This document shows positions 24,030 through 32,159 of a DNA stretch of 39,030 bases, piece by piece (the stretch's first letter is position 1; each line of letters starts with the position of its first letter). The notes below the pieces were generated by a model that saw only the letters and a program-made list of their open reading frames with translations, was not told the DNA's origin and did no database searches. Made by a program: the position numbers and the translations under genes. The DNA comes from a bacterium (GTDB lineage Bacteria; Zhuqueibacterota; Zhuqueibacteria; Residuimicrobiales; Residuimicrobiaceae), in contig JAKPUX010000187.1 in assembly GCA_029554865.1 (NCBI GenBank), positions 1 to 39,030 of the forward strand. Direction: 5' to 3'.

Positions 24030-25241
24030 TCATCCGGCCTTTTCGTTGAGCACCGCCACCAGGGCAGCGTAGAACGCCGCGGCGCCGCTGAGGTGCTCGA
24101 CGGGGCAGGCCTCGTTGGCGGCATGGGCATGGACCTCATTGCCCGGTCCGAGCCCGAGGCAGGGGATGTTGTTCATTCCGGCGATTGCGACGCCGTTGGT
24201 GCTGAAAGTCCACTTGTCGATCAGCGGAATCCTGCTGAAAAGCCCCTCGTAAGCCGCAGCTGCCTGCTGCAGCCAGGGCGAGTTCTCCGGGAGCGCCCAG
24301 GTGGGATAGTATTTTTCAGTGGGGTAGATTTTTCCGGTATAGGCCGGTTCGGCGTAGGTCAGCACGCTAACCTGTGCATCCGGCACGCCGGCCCGCACGG
24401 CGGCATCATGGACCTCCGCGACCGCGCTCTCCCTGGTCTCGCCCTGGGTGAGCCGGCGGTCGAGGTGGAGGGCCGCGCCATCGGGTACGGCGCAGAGGGA
24501 CGGAGAGGATGAGCGCGCTTCGGTGACAGTGACGCTGCCTTTGCCGAGAAAGGGATCACTGCGCAGCCGCACGTTGAGCTTTTCAATCTCGAGGGCGACG
24601 CGGGCAGCCTTGTAGATGGCATTGTCGCCGCGCTCGGGGGCGGAGCCGTGGCAGCTCACGCCCTTGACCTGCACCTCCATCTCCATGCGGCCGCGGTGGC
24701 CGCGATAGATATTCATGTTGGTCGGTTCGGTGATCACCACCAGCTCGGGCCGGATCTTTTCTTCATTGATCAGATATTGCCAGCAGAGGCCGTCACAGTC
24801 CTCCTCCATCACCGTGCCGGTGAAGAGGATGGTAAACTTGTCATTCAGTCCCATCTCCCGGATCATCCTGCCGGCATATACCATCGCGGCCATGCCGCCC
24901 TTTTGATCGACGCTGCCGCGGCCCCAGACCTTGCCCTCCCGGACAAAGGGGGTGAAGGGATCAAAGTTCCACTGCGCCGGATCCCCGGGATAGACGGTGT
25001 CGATATGGGCGTCGAAGGCGATGAGCCGCTTTCCGCTGCCGATGCGGCCGATGATGCTGCCGAGGCCGTCAATGCGCACCTCGTCGAAGCCGGCCTTTAT
25101 CATCTCCTGCCGGATGACCTGGATGACCTTTTCCTCCACACCCGAATGGGAGGGAGTGGCAACCAACGCCAGCAGAAACTCCACGATCTCATTTTCCAGC
25201 TCCTTGGCTCTGGAGCTGATTTTTTGATAACATGTATTCAT
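24030..25241 (-). CDS. ygeY: YgeY-type M20 family metallohydrolase
   Basis: A 403-residue protein of the M20 peptidase/deacylase family. Metal-site residues are visible: H79 and D81 (FDAHIDTV), D112 (GRGSVDQKGG) and the Glu pair 146-147 within TVMEEDCDGLCW. EEDCDGLCW and RGHRGRMEMEV with GVSCHGSAPERGDNAIYKAA are particular to YgeY, annotated as a selenium-metabolism-linked hydrolase family from genome association. The M20 dimerisation domain spans about residues 185-300. Substrates of YgeY are not firmly known; peptide or N-acyl amino acid hydrolysis is expected. AGGAGAAG precedes the ATG. The stop overlaps the region of the next gene's GTG start, so the pair is an operon. No selenium genes are visible in the window. 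Confidence 0.88.
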   Translation of the reverse strand: MNTCYQKISSRAKELENEIVEFLLALVATPSHSGVEEKVIQVIRQEMIKAGFDEVRIDGLGSIIGRIGSGKRLIAFDAHIDTVYPGDPAQWNFDPFTPFVREGKVWGRGSVDQKGGMAAMVYAGRMIREMGLNDKFTILFTGTVMEEDCDGLCWQYLINEEKIRPELVVITEPTNMNIYRGHRGRMEMEVQVKGVSCHGSAPERGDNAIYKAARVALEIEKLNVRLRSDPFLGKGSVTVTEARSSSPSLCAVPDGAALHLDRRLTQGETRESAVAEVHDAAVRAGVPDAQVSVLTYAEPAYTGKIYPTEKYYPTWALPENSPWLQQAAAAYEGLFSRIPLIDKWTFSTNGVAIAGMNNIPCLGLGPGNEVHAHAANEACPVEHLSGAAAFYAALVAVLNEKAG

Positions 25242-25457
25242 CTTTTGCTTCTCCTGCGGCCTTTTGGGGATGCACCATACAGATCTGCCCTTGACACCAG
25301 AAAACGGAGTCCCTGGAGACCCCGCATTCGATGACCTGGATTCAATATAGCCTTTTACGGATTGGCGAGCAAGAGATTTATCCGTTTTGCTGCCCGGAAA
25401 TATTATGGCGGTGGTGCTTCGTAGTGAAAGTCGGCTGTGTAAAATGACTGCTCAGGC

Positions 25458-25480
25458 TTGTGCATGGCGTTTATGCACAA
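25458..25480. promoter_or_regulatory. 23-bp operator-like palindrome upstream of the GH26 gene
   Basis: TTGTGCAT (25458-25465), seven bases, ATGCACAA (25473-25480): a perfect eight-base inverted repeat. It lies just upstream of the likely promoter and is centred about 62 bases before the predicted transcription start, a position often used by activators. The spacing does not fit a standard CRP site. A carbohydrate-responsive regulator is a possible binder, but none is encoded nearby. Confidence 0.45.
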
Positions 25481-25495
25481 CTGCGCATTAAAATG

Positions 25496-25524
25496 ATGAT
25501 ATTCATGGTTATTCTGATTATATT
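25496..25524 (+). promoter_or_regulatory. weak sigma-70 promoter for the GH26 gene
   Basis: ATGATA (25496-25501), 17 bases, TATATT (25519-25524) in an AT-rich stretch. The predicted start near 25531 leaves a leader of about 27 bases with the ribosome binding site GGGAG. The -35 is poor (four of six), which would fit dependence on an activator at the upstream palindrome. Confidence 0.35.
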
Positions 25525-25557
25525 AAAAGAAACTTGCCCCCATTTCGGGAGAGTGCC

Positions 25558-26691
25558 ATGTTAAACCTGATACTGCTTGCTGCCGCCCTGGCCTTCTCGG
25601 GCGGAGAGGAGCTGCCAGTCGACCGCCAGGCCACGCCGGAGACCCGGGCCCTCTATCTCAATCTGAAAAAGCTCTCCGGCAAGGGCGTCCTTTTCGGCCA
25701 GCAGGATGCCCTGGCCTACGGGGTCGGACGCGCCCATCCCGATAGCGATTACTGCGACGTCAGGGATGTCTGCGGCTCCTACCCCGCGGTCTACGGCTGG
25801 GATATCGGCAATATCAGCGCCTCGGCCAATGTTGACAAGGTCCATTTCAACAAGATCAAGCGGCTGATAAAAGAGGGCTATGCCCGCGGCGGGATCATCA
25901 CCGTCAGCTGGCATGATGGCAACCCGGCCACCGGTGGCGGGGTCAACGACACCCGGCCTTCAGGCGCCCGGCTGCTCCCGGGCGGAGACGCCCACGCCGA
26001 GCTCGTCCGCCGTCTCACCCTGGCCGGCAATTTTTTCCGGGAGCTGGTGGATGAGTCCGGCCGGCCGATCCCGGTCATCTTCCGCCCCTATCACGAGCAT
26101 AACGGTGACTGGTTCTGGTGGGGCACCAAAGGCTGCACTGAGGAGGAGTACCGGGCTCTTTTCCGTTTCACGGTCTCCTTCCTGCGCGATTCGCTCGATA
26201 TCCATCAGCTGCTATACGCCATCTCGCCGGACAAGAGCCGCATGAATCCCGCCGCCCTCGAGCGCGACATGCTCTATGCCTGGCCGGGCGACGACTGCGT
26301 CGACATCTTCGGCTTTGACAATTACTGGGATGTGGGCAATGTCGCCAACTATGATCCCTCGGTCTCCCGCACGCGCCAGGACACCCTCTTCATCGAGAGC
26401 CTGAGAACGTTGATCGATCTCGCCGGAGGTAAAAACAAGATCCCGGCCCTGACCGAGACCGGCTGCAACGCCCTCACCGAGGTCAACTGGTACACCGACC
26501 GCATCCTCAAGCCGCTCCGCCGCCATCCGGATTTGTGCCGGATTGCCTGGATCCTGGTCTGGCGCAATGCCTATCCCGGTCATTTCTATGCGCCCTATCC
26601 CGGCCATCCCTCCAGTCAGGATTTCATCAACTTTAAAAACGACGAGCTCATTCTCTTCGAGGATGAAATGGAGCCGATGTACAGGTTGTAG
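25558..26691 (+). CDS. GH26 family glycoside hydrolase (beta-mannanase-like), secreted
   Basis: About 377 residues from the ATG at 25558, preceded by GGGAG at good spacing. A short N-terminal hydrophobic stretch (MLNLILLAAALAFSGG) looks like a signal peptide, so the enzyme probably acts outside the cytoplasm. The GH26 pattern is clear: KGVLFGQQDALAYG, YPAVYGWDIG, GGIITVSWHDGNPATGG, then IFRPYHEHNGDWFWWG with the acid/base Glu180. The nucleophile Glu300 is in IPALTETG. DIFGFDNYWD is also typical. GH26 enzymes are mainly beta-1,4-mannanases, with some xylanases and lichenases. The protein is a single catalytic domain with no binding module. Mannan or a related plant or microbial polysaccharide is the likely substrate. 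Confidence 0.93.
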   Translation: MLNLILLAAALAFSGGEELPVDRQATPETRALYLNLKKLSGKGVLFGQQDALAYGVGRAHPDSDYCDVRDVCGSYPAVYGWDIGNISASANVDKVHFNKIKRLIKEGYARGGIITVSWHDGNPATGGGVNDTRPSGARLLPGGDAHAELVRRLTLAGNFFRELVDESGRPIPVIFRPYHEHNGDWFWWGTKGCTEEEYRALFRFTVSFLRDSLDIHQLLYAISPDKSRMNPAALERDMLYAWPGDDCVDIFGFDNYWDVGNVANYDPSVSRTRQDTLFIESLRTLIDLAGGKNKIPALTETGCNALTEVNWYTDRILKPLRRHPDLCRIAWILVWRNAYPGHFYAPYPGHPSSQDFINFKNDELILFEDEMEPMYRL

Positions 26692-26779
26692 AGGAAGCAG
26701 GGGAGGGGGATCGAGTCGATCCGGGGATGAATTGGGCGAGTTTCCCGGCCCGCAGGCGGATCTCCATTCAGGAACGAGC

Positions 26780-27664
26780 ATGGACCACCATCATTCACAC
26801 GCGCAGGACTCTAACGCCAGTATAAGAGCGGCGTTTTTCCTTAACCTGATTTTTTCCCTGATCGAGGTGGCCGGGGGATTCCTCACCAACAGCCTGGCGA
26901 TCCTTTCGGATGCCCTGCATGATCTGGGTGACTCCTTCTCGATCGGCTTTTCATGGTTCATGGAGAGCCGTGCGCGCAGGCCCGGCCATGGCTCCTATTC
27001 CTATGGATTCAGGCGTTTGTCGCTGCTGGCCGCACTGGTGAACGCCATCGTACTGCTCGTGGGCTCTGTTTTCATTCTCTCCCGCGCTATCCCCCGCCTG
27101 TTCGCGCCGGAGCCCGCCCATCCCGGCGGTATGCTCGCCCTTGCCATTCTGGGAATCCTCGTCAATGGCGCAGCCGTGCTCCGCATGCGCAATGGCAAGT
27201 CCCTCAATGAACAGATGATCGTCTGGCACCTGCTCGAGGATGTGCTTGGCTGGGTCGCCGTCCTGGTCGTCAGCGTTGCGCTGCTCATCTCCGACCTCCA
27301 TATCCTCGACCCACTGCTCTCCATGCTCATCACCTGTTATGTGCTCTACAATGTGGTACGCAACCTCCACAAAACCCTGGCGATCTTTCTGCAGGCGGCG
27401 CCCCCCGAACTCGATCTGGCGGCACTCGATCATGCGCTCGGCGCCATCGAGGGGGTGCTCTCGACCCATCATACCCATGCCTGGTCGCTGGACGGGGAGC
27501 ATAATGTGCTCACGACCCACCTCGTTGTTCCTGCCACGGCCTCCCGTGCGCACCTCATTCGCGTCAAGAAAGCCGCACTAAGGCTGGTCGAGCACGCAGA
27601 CCTCGAACATACCACCATCGAGATTGAATTCGAGGACGAAAACTGCCGGATGCGGCCGGATTAG
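26780..27664 (+). CDS. CDF-family metal cation exporter (CzcD/ZitB-like)
   Basis: About 294 residues from the ATG at 26780, with AGGAACGA upstream. The His-rich N terminus (MDHHHSHAQD) may bind metal. Six transmembrane helices carry the CDF transport site: H47 and D51 in SDALHDLGDSF (TM2), and H150 and D154 in VWHLLEDVLG (TM5). The two HxxxD pairs suggest zinc selectivity, as in CzcD/ZitB. The C-terminal cytoplasmic domain (residues about 205-290) contains GVLSTHHTHAWSLDGEHNVL, the metal-sensing dimer domain. It exports zinc or similar ions against protons from the cytoplasm. It follows the GH26 gene by 88 bases and precedes a second, different CDF gene. Confidence 0.92.
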   Translation: MDHHHSHAQDSNASIRAAFFLNLIFSLIEVAGGFLTNSLAILSDALHDLGDSFSIGFSWFMESRARRPGHGSYSYGFRRLSLLAALVNAIVLLVGSVFILSRAIPRLFAPEPAHPGGMLALAILGILVNGAAVLRMRNGKSLNEQMIVWHLLEDVLGWVAVLVVSVALLISDLHILDPLLSMLITCYVLYNVVRNLHKTLAIFLQAAPPELDLAALDHALGAIEGVLSTHHTHAWSLDGEHNVLTTHLVVPATASRAHLIRVKKAALRLVEHADLEHTTIEIEFEDENCRMRPD

Positions 27665-27690
27665 GTCGACCGGGTGCTGCGAGAATATAC

Positions 27691-27719
27691 TTGAATTTCA
27701 CGGCCGGGTTGGCTATATT
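27691..27719 (+). promoter_or_regulatory. putative sigma-70 promoter for the second CDF gene
   Basis: TTGAAT (27691-27696), exactly 17 bases, TATATT (27714-27719). This lies between the two CDF genes, 45 bases before the second ATG. It suggests that the second transporter has its own transcription start although it lies close behind the first. Confidence 0.5.
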
Positions 27720-27763
27720 GCCGCCGCAATCAGCCTGCCCACTTTAATGCGGATAAATCCCAA

Positions 27764-28672
27764 ATGTCACATCAAGACGCCTCGGTCAAATCAATCCTTT
27801 TTGCCTTGCTGGCCAACCTCGGCATTGCCATCACCAAAACCGTCGCCGCCGTGCTCACCGGCTCGGGGGCCATGCTTGCCGAAGCGGTCCACTCCTACGC
27901 CGATTGCGGCAACCAGGGGCTGCTCTTCTGGGGCCTCAAGGCGGCGAAGCGAAAGCGCGACCCGGAACATCCCCTCGGCTACGGCAAGGAGATCTACTTC
28001 TGGTCCTTCATCGTCGCCCTCATTCTCTTCAGCATGGGCGGCCTCTTTTCGATCTATGAGGGAGTGCACAAGCTCAACTCTCACGAAGGACTGAAGAGTC
28101 CGATGATCGCCATCGCGGTCCTTTCCGTGAGCATCCTCTTCGAGGCCGCCTCGCTCACCGGCTGCATCAGACAGATCAACAAGCTGCGGCACAAGGTCAG
28201 CCTGTGGATTTGGGCTAAAAAGAGCCGGCAGAGCGAGCTGGTGGTGGTCCTGGGCGAAGACACCGCCGCCCTGGCGGGCCTGGGCTTCGCCCTGCTCGCG
28301 ATCATTCTTGCTGTCGTCACCGGCAATCCCGTCTTCGACGCCATCGGCAGCATCGGCATCGGCGTTTTGCTCATTATCATCTCCTTTTCGCTCGGAGCGA
28401 AGGTCAAGAGCCTGCTGATCGGGCAGAGCACCGATGAGGAAACCCACGCCCGCATCGAAGGGATGCTCTCCGCCATGCCGGAAATCGAGCGCATCCTCAA
28501 TCTGATCACCCTGCAGCTGGGCCCGCAGATCATGGTGGCGGTGAAAGCCAGGATGAAGCCGGTCGATACCGTGGATGAGCTGATTAAAAATATCAACCGG
28601 TGCGAAGTGGTGCTGAGAAAGGCAAATGCGGATATTCAGTGGGTATTTTTTGAGCCTGATTTCAGGGAATAG
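27764..28672 (+). CDS. CDF-family cation transporter (SLC30A9/ZnT9-like branch)
   Basis: A 302-residue protein with six hydrophobic helices and a C-terminal domain. TM2 has H43 and D47 (EAVHSYADCGNQGLLFWG), but the TM5 site is LGEDTAALAGL, with Glu in place of the usual His. This substitution and the GYGKEIYFWSFIVALILFS segment are typical of the SLC30A9-like branch of the family, whose metal choice is less clear (zinc, cobalt or manganese are discussed for relatives). It differs clearly from the upstream CDF protein, so the pair is not a recent duplication. The ribosome binding site is poor. A probable terminator follows the stop. Confidence 0.9.
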   Translation: MSHQDASVKSILFALLANLGIAITKTVAAVLTGSGAMLAEAVHSYADCGNQGLLFWGLKAAKRKRDPEHPLGYGKEIYFWSFIVALILFSMGGLFSIYEGVHKLNSHEGLKSPMIAIAVLSVSILFEAASLTGCIRQINKLRHKVSLWIWAKKSRQSELVVVLGEDTAALAGLGFALLAIILAVVTGNPVFDAIGSIGIGVLLIIISFSLGAKVKSLLIGQSTDEETHARIEGMLSAMPEIERILNLITLQLGPQIMVAVKARMKPVDTVDELIKNINRCEVVLRKANADIQWVFFEPDFRE

Positions 28673-28714
28673 CCGGCCGGCGCTGCGGGATGGCCGGATC
28701 TGTCGGCTCTTTTT
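28671..28714 (+). terminator. possible rho-independent terminator after the second CDF gene
   Basis: Beginning at the stop codon, AGCCG (28671-28675) can pair with CGGCT (28704-28708), and inner GC-rich arms (CCGGCC at 28673-28678, GGCCGG at 28692-28697) compete or stack inside. CTTTTT follows at 28709-28714. The stem is imperfect, but the GC-rich fold with a T-run in the right place supports termination. Confidence 0.45.
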
Positions 28715-28728
28715 CCGGATTGCAGACA

Positions 28729-28767
28729 TGTCATTCTCCTGTCGCCCGGCTCTGGCCGGGAATCCAG
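28729..28767. repeat. possible dispersed palindromic repeat (REP/dRS3-like)
   Basis: The segment starts TGTCATTC, has a perfect hairpin (CCCGGC, TCTG, GCCGGG at 28745-28760) and ends GGGAATCCAGG. This resembles the widespread intergenic repeats with the frame TGTCATTCCC...GGGAATCCAG. Only one copy lies in this window, so its repeat nature rests on the resemblance. Confidence 0.35.
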
Positions 28768-28837
28768 GTGGAGAATCTTAACGGAACCTGCGAGCTGTCT
28801 CATCGCGGAGAGTGCGCACCAAGGGAGGGAGGAGAGG

Positions 28838-30022
28838 ATGATCCGTGCCGTTCTGGACAGGATCCGGGCGTTTCTGCAAAGAACCGAAAGCATCGCGCTG
28901 CTCGCTTTTATATCGACCTATCTCATCGGCTTTATCTATCCGGTCTTCATCCATGCCGAGCGCATGTACTTCCTCAAATATTTCCCCCCCATGAACCGTC
29001 TGGGAGCTGACCTCTCCTACACCCTCGAGGCGGCCACTCAGGCGGGGCGAACGCCCCCCTATTCCCCTCTTGCCAAGGTTATTTTTCAATTAATGAATGT
29101 CGTTCCCTGGCCCTTGGTCTATCACCTCTTCACGCTGCTGGTCGTGGGCATGGTAATCGTCGCCTGTTACTGGATCATCCCCCGACTTGCCCGCTACAGC
29201 AGCAATGTTGTGATAACGCTTATCTTTCTGGCCATTTTGGGATCGTATGGTTTTCATTTTGAACTCGAGCGCGGGCAATGGAACATGGTGGTGATGGTCC
29301 TGGTTTTCGCCTCCCTGCTGGCTTTCAGGAGGGGGCATGCGAACTGGTCCATTCTCCTCTTCACCCTGGCGGCACAGCTCAAATTATATCCATTCATTTT
29401 TATCCTCATTTTCCTGGTTCGGCCGCTCCTCTCCCGCAAAAACCTGATTCACATGGCCAAGCTGTTGGGACTCAATCTGGTGCTCTTTTTCATCCTCGGC
29501 GCTGGCACCCTGATGCGGTATTCCAATATGGTCGTACGCTATGCCAACAGTCCGGAGATCTGGCGCGGGAATCATTCCATCGCTGCCTTTTCAGAGCTGG
29601 TCAACACCTATTTCTTCTCCGCCCCATGGCTCTTTCCTTTATTGGCGCTCGTTTATCTGATTTTGCTGGCGCTGGTCCTGGCCGTAACCTGGCGCAAGGG
29701 ACTGGCCTTTGACAATAAATACCTGTTTTTTATTCTGGTCATCGGTTCCCTGATCATCCCGAGCGTCAGCGCCGATTACACCCTGCCGGCGCTTGCGCTG
29801 GCCCTGCTCTACTTTCTTCTCGACACCCGTCCTGAGGTGCGATGGCGGAAGGGGCTCTTGCTGCTTGCCCTCAGTGCAGCGGTCTTTTTAACCCATTACA
29901 GCTATGTCCACATGTCCGGGGTGTTTCAGTTCTTGCGGACGAACAAGCTGCCGCTGATTTACGTCATCGCCCTCCTGGTCGCCATCCTGTCGGTGGTCGA
30001 TAACCGGCGCATCCCCTCTTGA
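28838..30022 (+). CDS. GT87-like (DUF2029) membrane glycosyltransferase
   Basis: A 394-residue membrane protein with about ten hydrophobic helices, in the pattern of the DUF2029/GT87 family. It has an early periplasmic loop after the first helix (FIHAERMYFLKYFPPMNRLG, then ADLSYTLEAA), PPYSPLAKVIFQLMN, and then FELERGQWNMVVMVLVFASL followed by AAQLKLYPFIFILIFL. GT87 enzymes are GT-C fold transferases that take sugars from polyprenyl-phosphate donors on the outer face of the membrane. A matching donor-making enzyme is encoded two genes downstream. A strong ribosome binding site (GGAGGAGAGG) marks the head of an operon, and the stop overlaps the next gene's TTG start (TTGA). The acceptor is unknown. 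Confidence 0.78.
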   Translation: MIRAVLDRIRAFLQRTESIALLAFISTYLIGFIYPVFIHAERMYFLKYFPPMNRLGADLSYTLEAATQAGRTPPYSPLAKVIFQLMNVVPWPLVYHLFTLLVVGMVIVACYWIIPRLARYSSNVVITLIFLAILGSYGFHFELERGQWNMVVMVLVFASLLAFRRGHANWSILLFTLAAQLKLYPFIFILIFLVRPLLSRKNLIHMAKLLGLNLVLFFILGAGTLMRYSNMVVRYANSPEIWRGNHSIAAFSELVNTYFFSAPWLFPLLALVYLILLALVLAVTWRKGLAFDNKYLFFILVIGSLIIPSVSADYTLPALALALLYFLLDTRPEVRWRKGLLLLALSAAVFLTHYSYVHMSGVFQFLRTNKLPLIYVIALLVAILSVVDNRRIPS

Positions 30023-31209
30023 AGCCCGCGATTCTTATATTGGGCGCAGGTATCTACCAGGCGCCGTTGATCCGCAAGGCCCGGGAGAGGGGTTGCGAGG
30101 CCCTGGTCGCAAGCATTCCCGGCGATTTTCCAGGCATCGCTCTCGCCGATCAGTTTTACGCAGTCGACATCCGGGAGGTGGGGAACATCCTCGCCCTGGC
30201 GCAGGCCAGCCATGCCGCGGCGATCCTCACAACCGGAGCCGATGCCGGTCTGCCGGCGATCGGTGCAGTCGTCGATACCCTCGGGCTGCGCGGGCCCTCG
30301 CGCAAGATCGCGGAAACGGTCTCCTCCAAGAGCGCATTTCGCGCCTTTTTGCAGGCCCATGGTCATCCCCACCCACCTTTCGTCTGCTGCCCGGATGGTA
30401 CAGAGGCATGGCGTTTTTATTCCTCATTGAAACGAAAATGCGTTTTCAAGCCTGATGATGCCTCGGGTTCGCGCGGGGTCACCATCCTCGAACCGGGGCT
30501 GCCGGCGGAGAGGGTTGCGGCGGCTTATGAACATGCTCGGCTGCATGCCAGGAACGGCCTGGTCTGTGCGGAAGCCTTCATAACCGGGAGAGAAACGGGC
30601 GGGGATGCCTTTTTTTTCGATGGAGCGCCCGTTTTTTTTACAACGACCGACAAGCACATGCAGGGTGTGATGGTAAGGGGACATTCCCTGCCAAATCCCC
30701 GGGCGGCTGCCGTCGAGCCCATCGTGGGTGAAGCGATCGGCCGTATCGCCGCCGATCTCGGCTATGACGCTGGTCCGATGAACTTTGATGCCATCATCGC
30801 AGGGGATTCCGTTTATTTGCTGGAAATCGGTCTCCGCAACGGAGGCAATGGGATTGTAGATTTAATATATCATGGCATGGGTGTGGACCTGCTGGAGATG
30901 GCACTGGACCATGCCCTTGGGGAGCCGCTCCGAACCGGCTGGAACGGAGTGCAGCGACCGGTGAGCAGCTATGTTTTCGGTTCGGGCCGTCCGGGCCGGC
31001 TGAGATCGATCGCCTCCCTGCATGCCCTGCGGGAAATGGTGCCTGCTGTCTTCGACGTGGTGATGGCCAGGAAACCGGGCGAGGAGGTCGGCGCCTTCAC
31101 GCACAACGCCAACCTGCTCGGCTACCTGCTGCTGGACGGCGGCTCGGCTGAATATGAGATTCTAATCGCGGAGCTGGAGAAGCATCTGCACATCGAGATC
31201 GAACCATGA
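30019..31209 (+). CDS. ATP-grasp family ligase
   Basis: A 396-residue protein beginning at a TTG (30019) that overlaps the previous stop. An N-terminal Rossmann-like part (AILILGAGIYQAPLIRKARE) precedes the ATP-grasp domain. Lys144 in CVFKPDDASGSRGV, Glu185 in CAEAFITG, and Glu269 and Asn274 in LLEIGLRNGGNG fit the ATP- and magnesium-binding residues. ATP-grasp ligases join a carboxylate, through an acyl phosphate, to an amine or other nucleophile. In this glycan operon it could attach an amino acid to an amino sugar; that is inference. Two eight-T tracts (30610-30617 and 30632-30639) lie inside the gene and may allow slipped-strand mutation. The stop overlaps the next start (ATGA). Confidence 0.85.
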   Translation: MKPAILILGAGIYQAPLIRKARERGCEALVASIPGDFPGIALADQFYAVDIREVGNILALAQASHAAAILTTGADAGLPAIGAVVDTLGLRGPSRKIAETVSSKSAFRAFLQAHGHPHPPFVCCPDGTEAWRFYSSLKRKCVFKPDDASGSRGVTILEPGLPAERVAAAYEHARLHARNGLVCAEAFITGRETGGDAFFFDGAPVFFTTTDKHMQGVMVRGHSLPNPRAAAVEPIVGEAIGRIAADLGYDAGPMNFDAIIAGDSVYLLEIGLRNGGNGIVDLIYHGMGVDLLEMALDHALGEPLRTGWNGVQRPVSSYVFGSGRPGRLRSIASLHALREMVPAVFDVVMARKPGEEVGAFTHNANLLGYLLLDGGSAEYEILIAELEKHLHIEIEP

Positions 31210-32159
31210 AATCAATCCGCTATTCGATCGTCATCCCCTGCTACTCCTCCGGGGCCTGGCTGGCTGAACTGGCAGCCCGGATCGGACAGGTGATGGCGCC
31301 CCATTCGCCCTTTGAATTAATCCTGGTCAACGACCACAGCCCCGATGTGCAAACCTGGGCGGCAATTGAGGAACTGGCGGAAAGGTACGAATTTGTCCGC
31401 GGAATCGATCTCCTCTATCGTGTCGGTCAGTTCAAGGCGACCCTGTGCGGCCTGGAACTGGCTGTCGGAAACCACGTCATAACCATGGATGATGACCTGC
31501 AGCACCCCCCGGAGGAACTCGTCAAGCTGATCGAGGCGATGCGAGACCATCCGGAGATGGACTGCATCATGGGGGTGCCGGCCTCCCGAGGGCAAAGCCG
31601 GCTGCGCCATCTCGGCACCCTGCTGATGCAGACCATCCTCGGCCTTTTTTACGGCAAGCCCTCCGGCATCGTCACGACGAGTTTCCGAATTATGCCGGCC
31701 GCCTTCGCCCGCACGATCGTCCTCTATCGTATGAGCTTTCCCCAACTGGGTCCCCTGATCGTCCGACTGACCCACAAAATCCATAATGTGCCGGTCGAGC
31801 ACCGCCCACGGCCCCTCGGCAGCAGCGGCTACGGACTCTTCAAGTTGATCAAGGAGACTTATCGCAGCATCATCCATGTCACGCTGCTGCCACTGCGCAT
31901 TTTTTCCATCGCCGGCATCATCACGGCTGCACTCGCTTTTTTCTACGGAGTCTACTCCTTCATACTTTGGCTGGCCGGCGGCGTCGGCGTTCCGGGATTC
32001 ACTTCGCTGATTCTGGCGATCATGTTCTTCGGCGGCATGCTGCTGGTCGAGGTCGGGATCCTCGGGGAGTACATCGGCCGCATCATTCTGGAGCTAACCG
32101 GCATGCCCAGGTATGCAATCTACCGTCAGGTCGGGGTGAGGGATGAACAAGACCACTGA
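31206..32159 (+). CDS. GT2 polyprenyl-phosphate glycosyltransferase (ArnC/GtrB-like)
   Basis: A 317-residue protein. The GT-A domain (residues 1-220) starts YSIVIPCYSSGAWLAELAAR and contains the metal/nucleotide-sugar motif ITMDDDLQHPPEELVKLIEA (Asp 95-97), typical of the ArnC/GtrB/DPM1-like group. Two transmembrane helices follow (about residues 227-255 and 266-295), then ILGEYIGRIILELTG, a family hallmark. These enzymes move a sugar from a nucleotide donor onto undecaprenyl phosphate at the inner face of the membrane. The product would be flipped and used by a GT-C enzyme such as the GT87-like protein upstream. The gene overlaps the upstream gene by four bases and the downstream gene by 17 bases. 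Confidence 0.9.
   Translation: MKSIRYSIVIPCYSSGAWLAELAARIGQVMAPHSPFELILVNDHSPDVQTWAAIEELAERYEFVRGIDLLYRVGQFKATLCGLELAVGNHVITMDDDLQHPPEELVKLIEAMRDHPEMDCIMGVPASRGQSRLRHLGTLLMQTILGLFYGKPSGIVTTSFRIMPAAFARTIVLYRMSFPQLGPLIVRLTHKIHNVPVEHRPRPLGSSGYGLFKLIKETYRSIIHVTLLPLRIFSIAGIITAALAFFYGVYSFILWLAGGVGVPGFTSLILAIMFFGGMLLVEVGILGEYIGRIILELTGMPRYAIYRQVGVRDEQDH

Larger units (their letters stand above)
25242..25557. other. divergent intergenic region between ygeY and the GH26 gene
   Basis: A 316-base gap with no gene. The half next to the GH26 gene is AT-rich and contains the palindrome at 25458-25480 and a weak promoter at 25496-25524. No clear promoter for the leftward ygeY operon was assigned. Sequence between 25300 and 25440 shows nothing recognisable. 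Confidence 0.4.

Noticed and set aside
25458-25480. CRP-type binding site
   Set aside because: The TGTG and CACA arms are too far apart for a standard TGTGA-N6-TCACA site, so only an unspecified palindrome is claimed.
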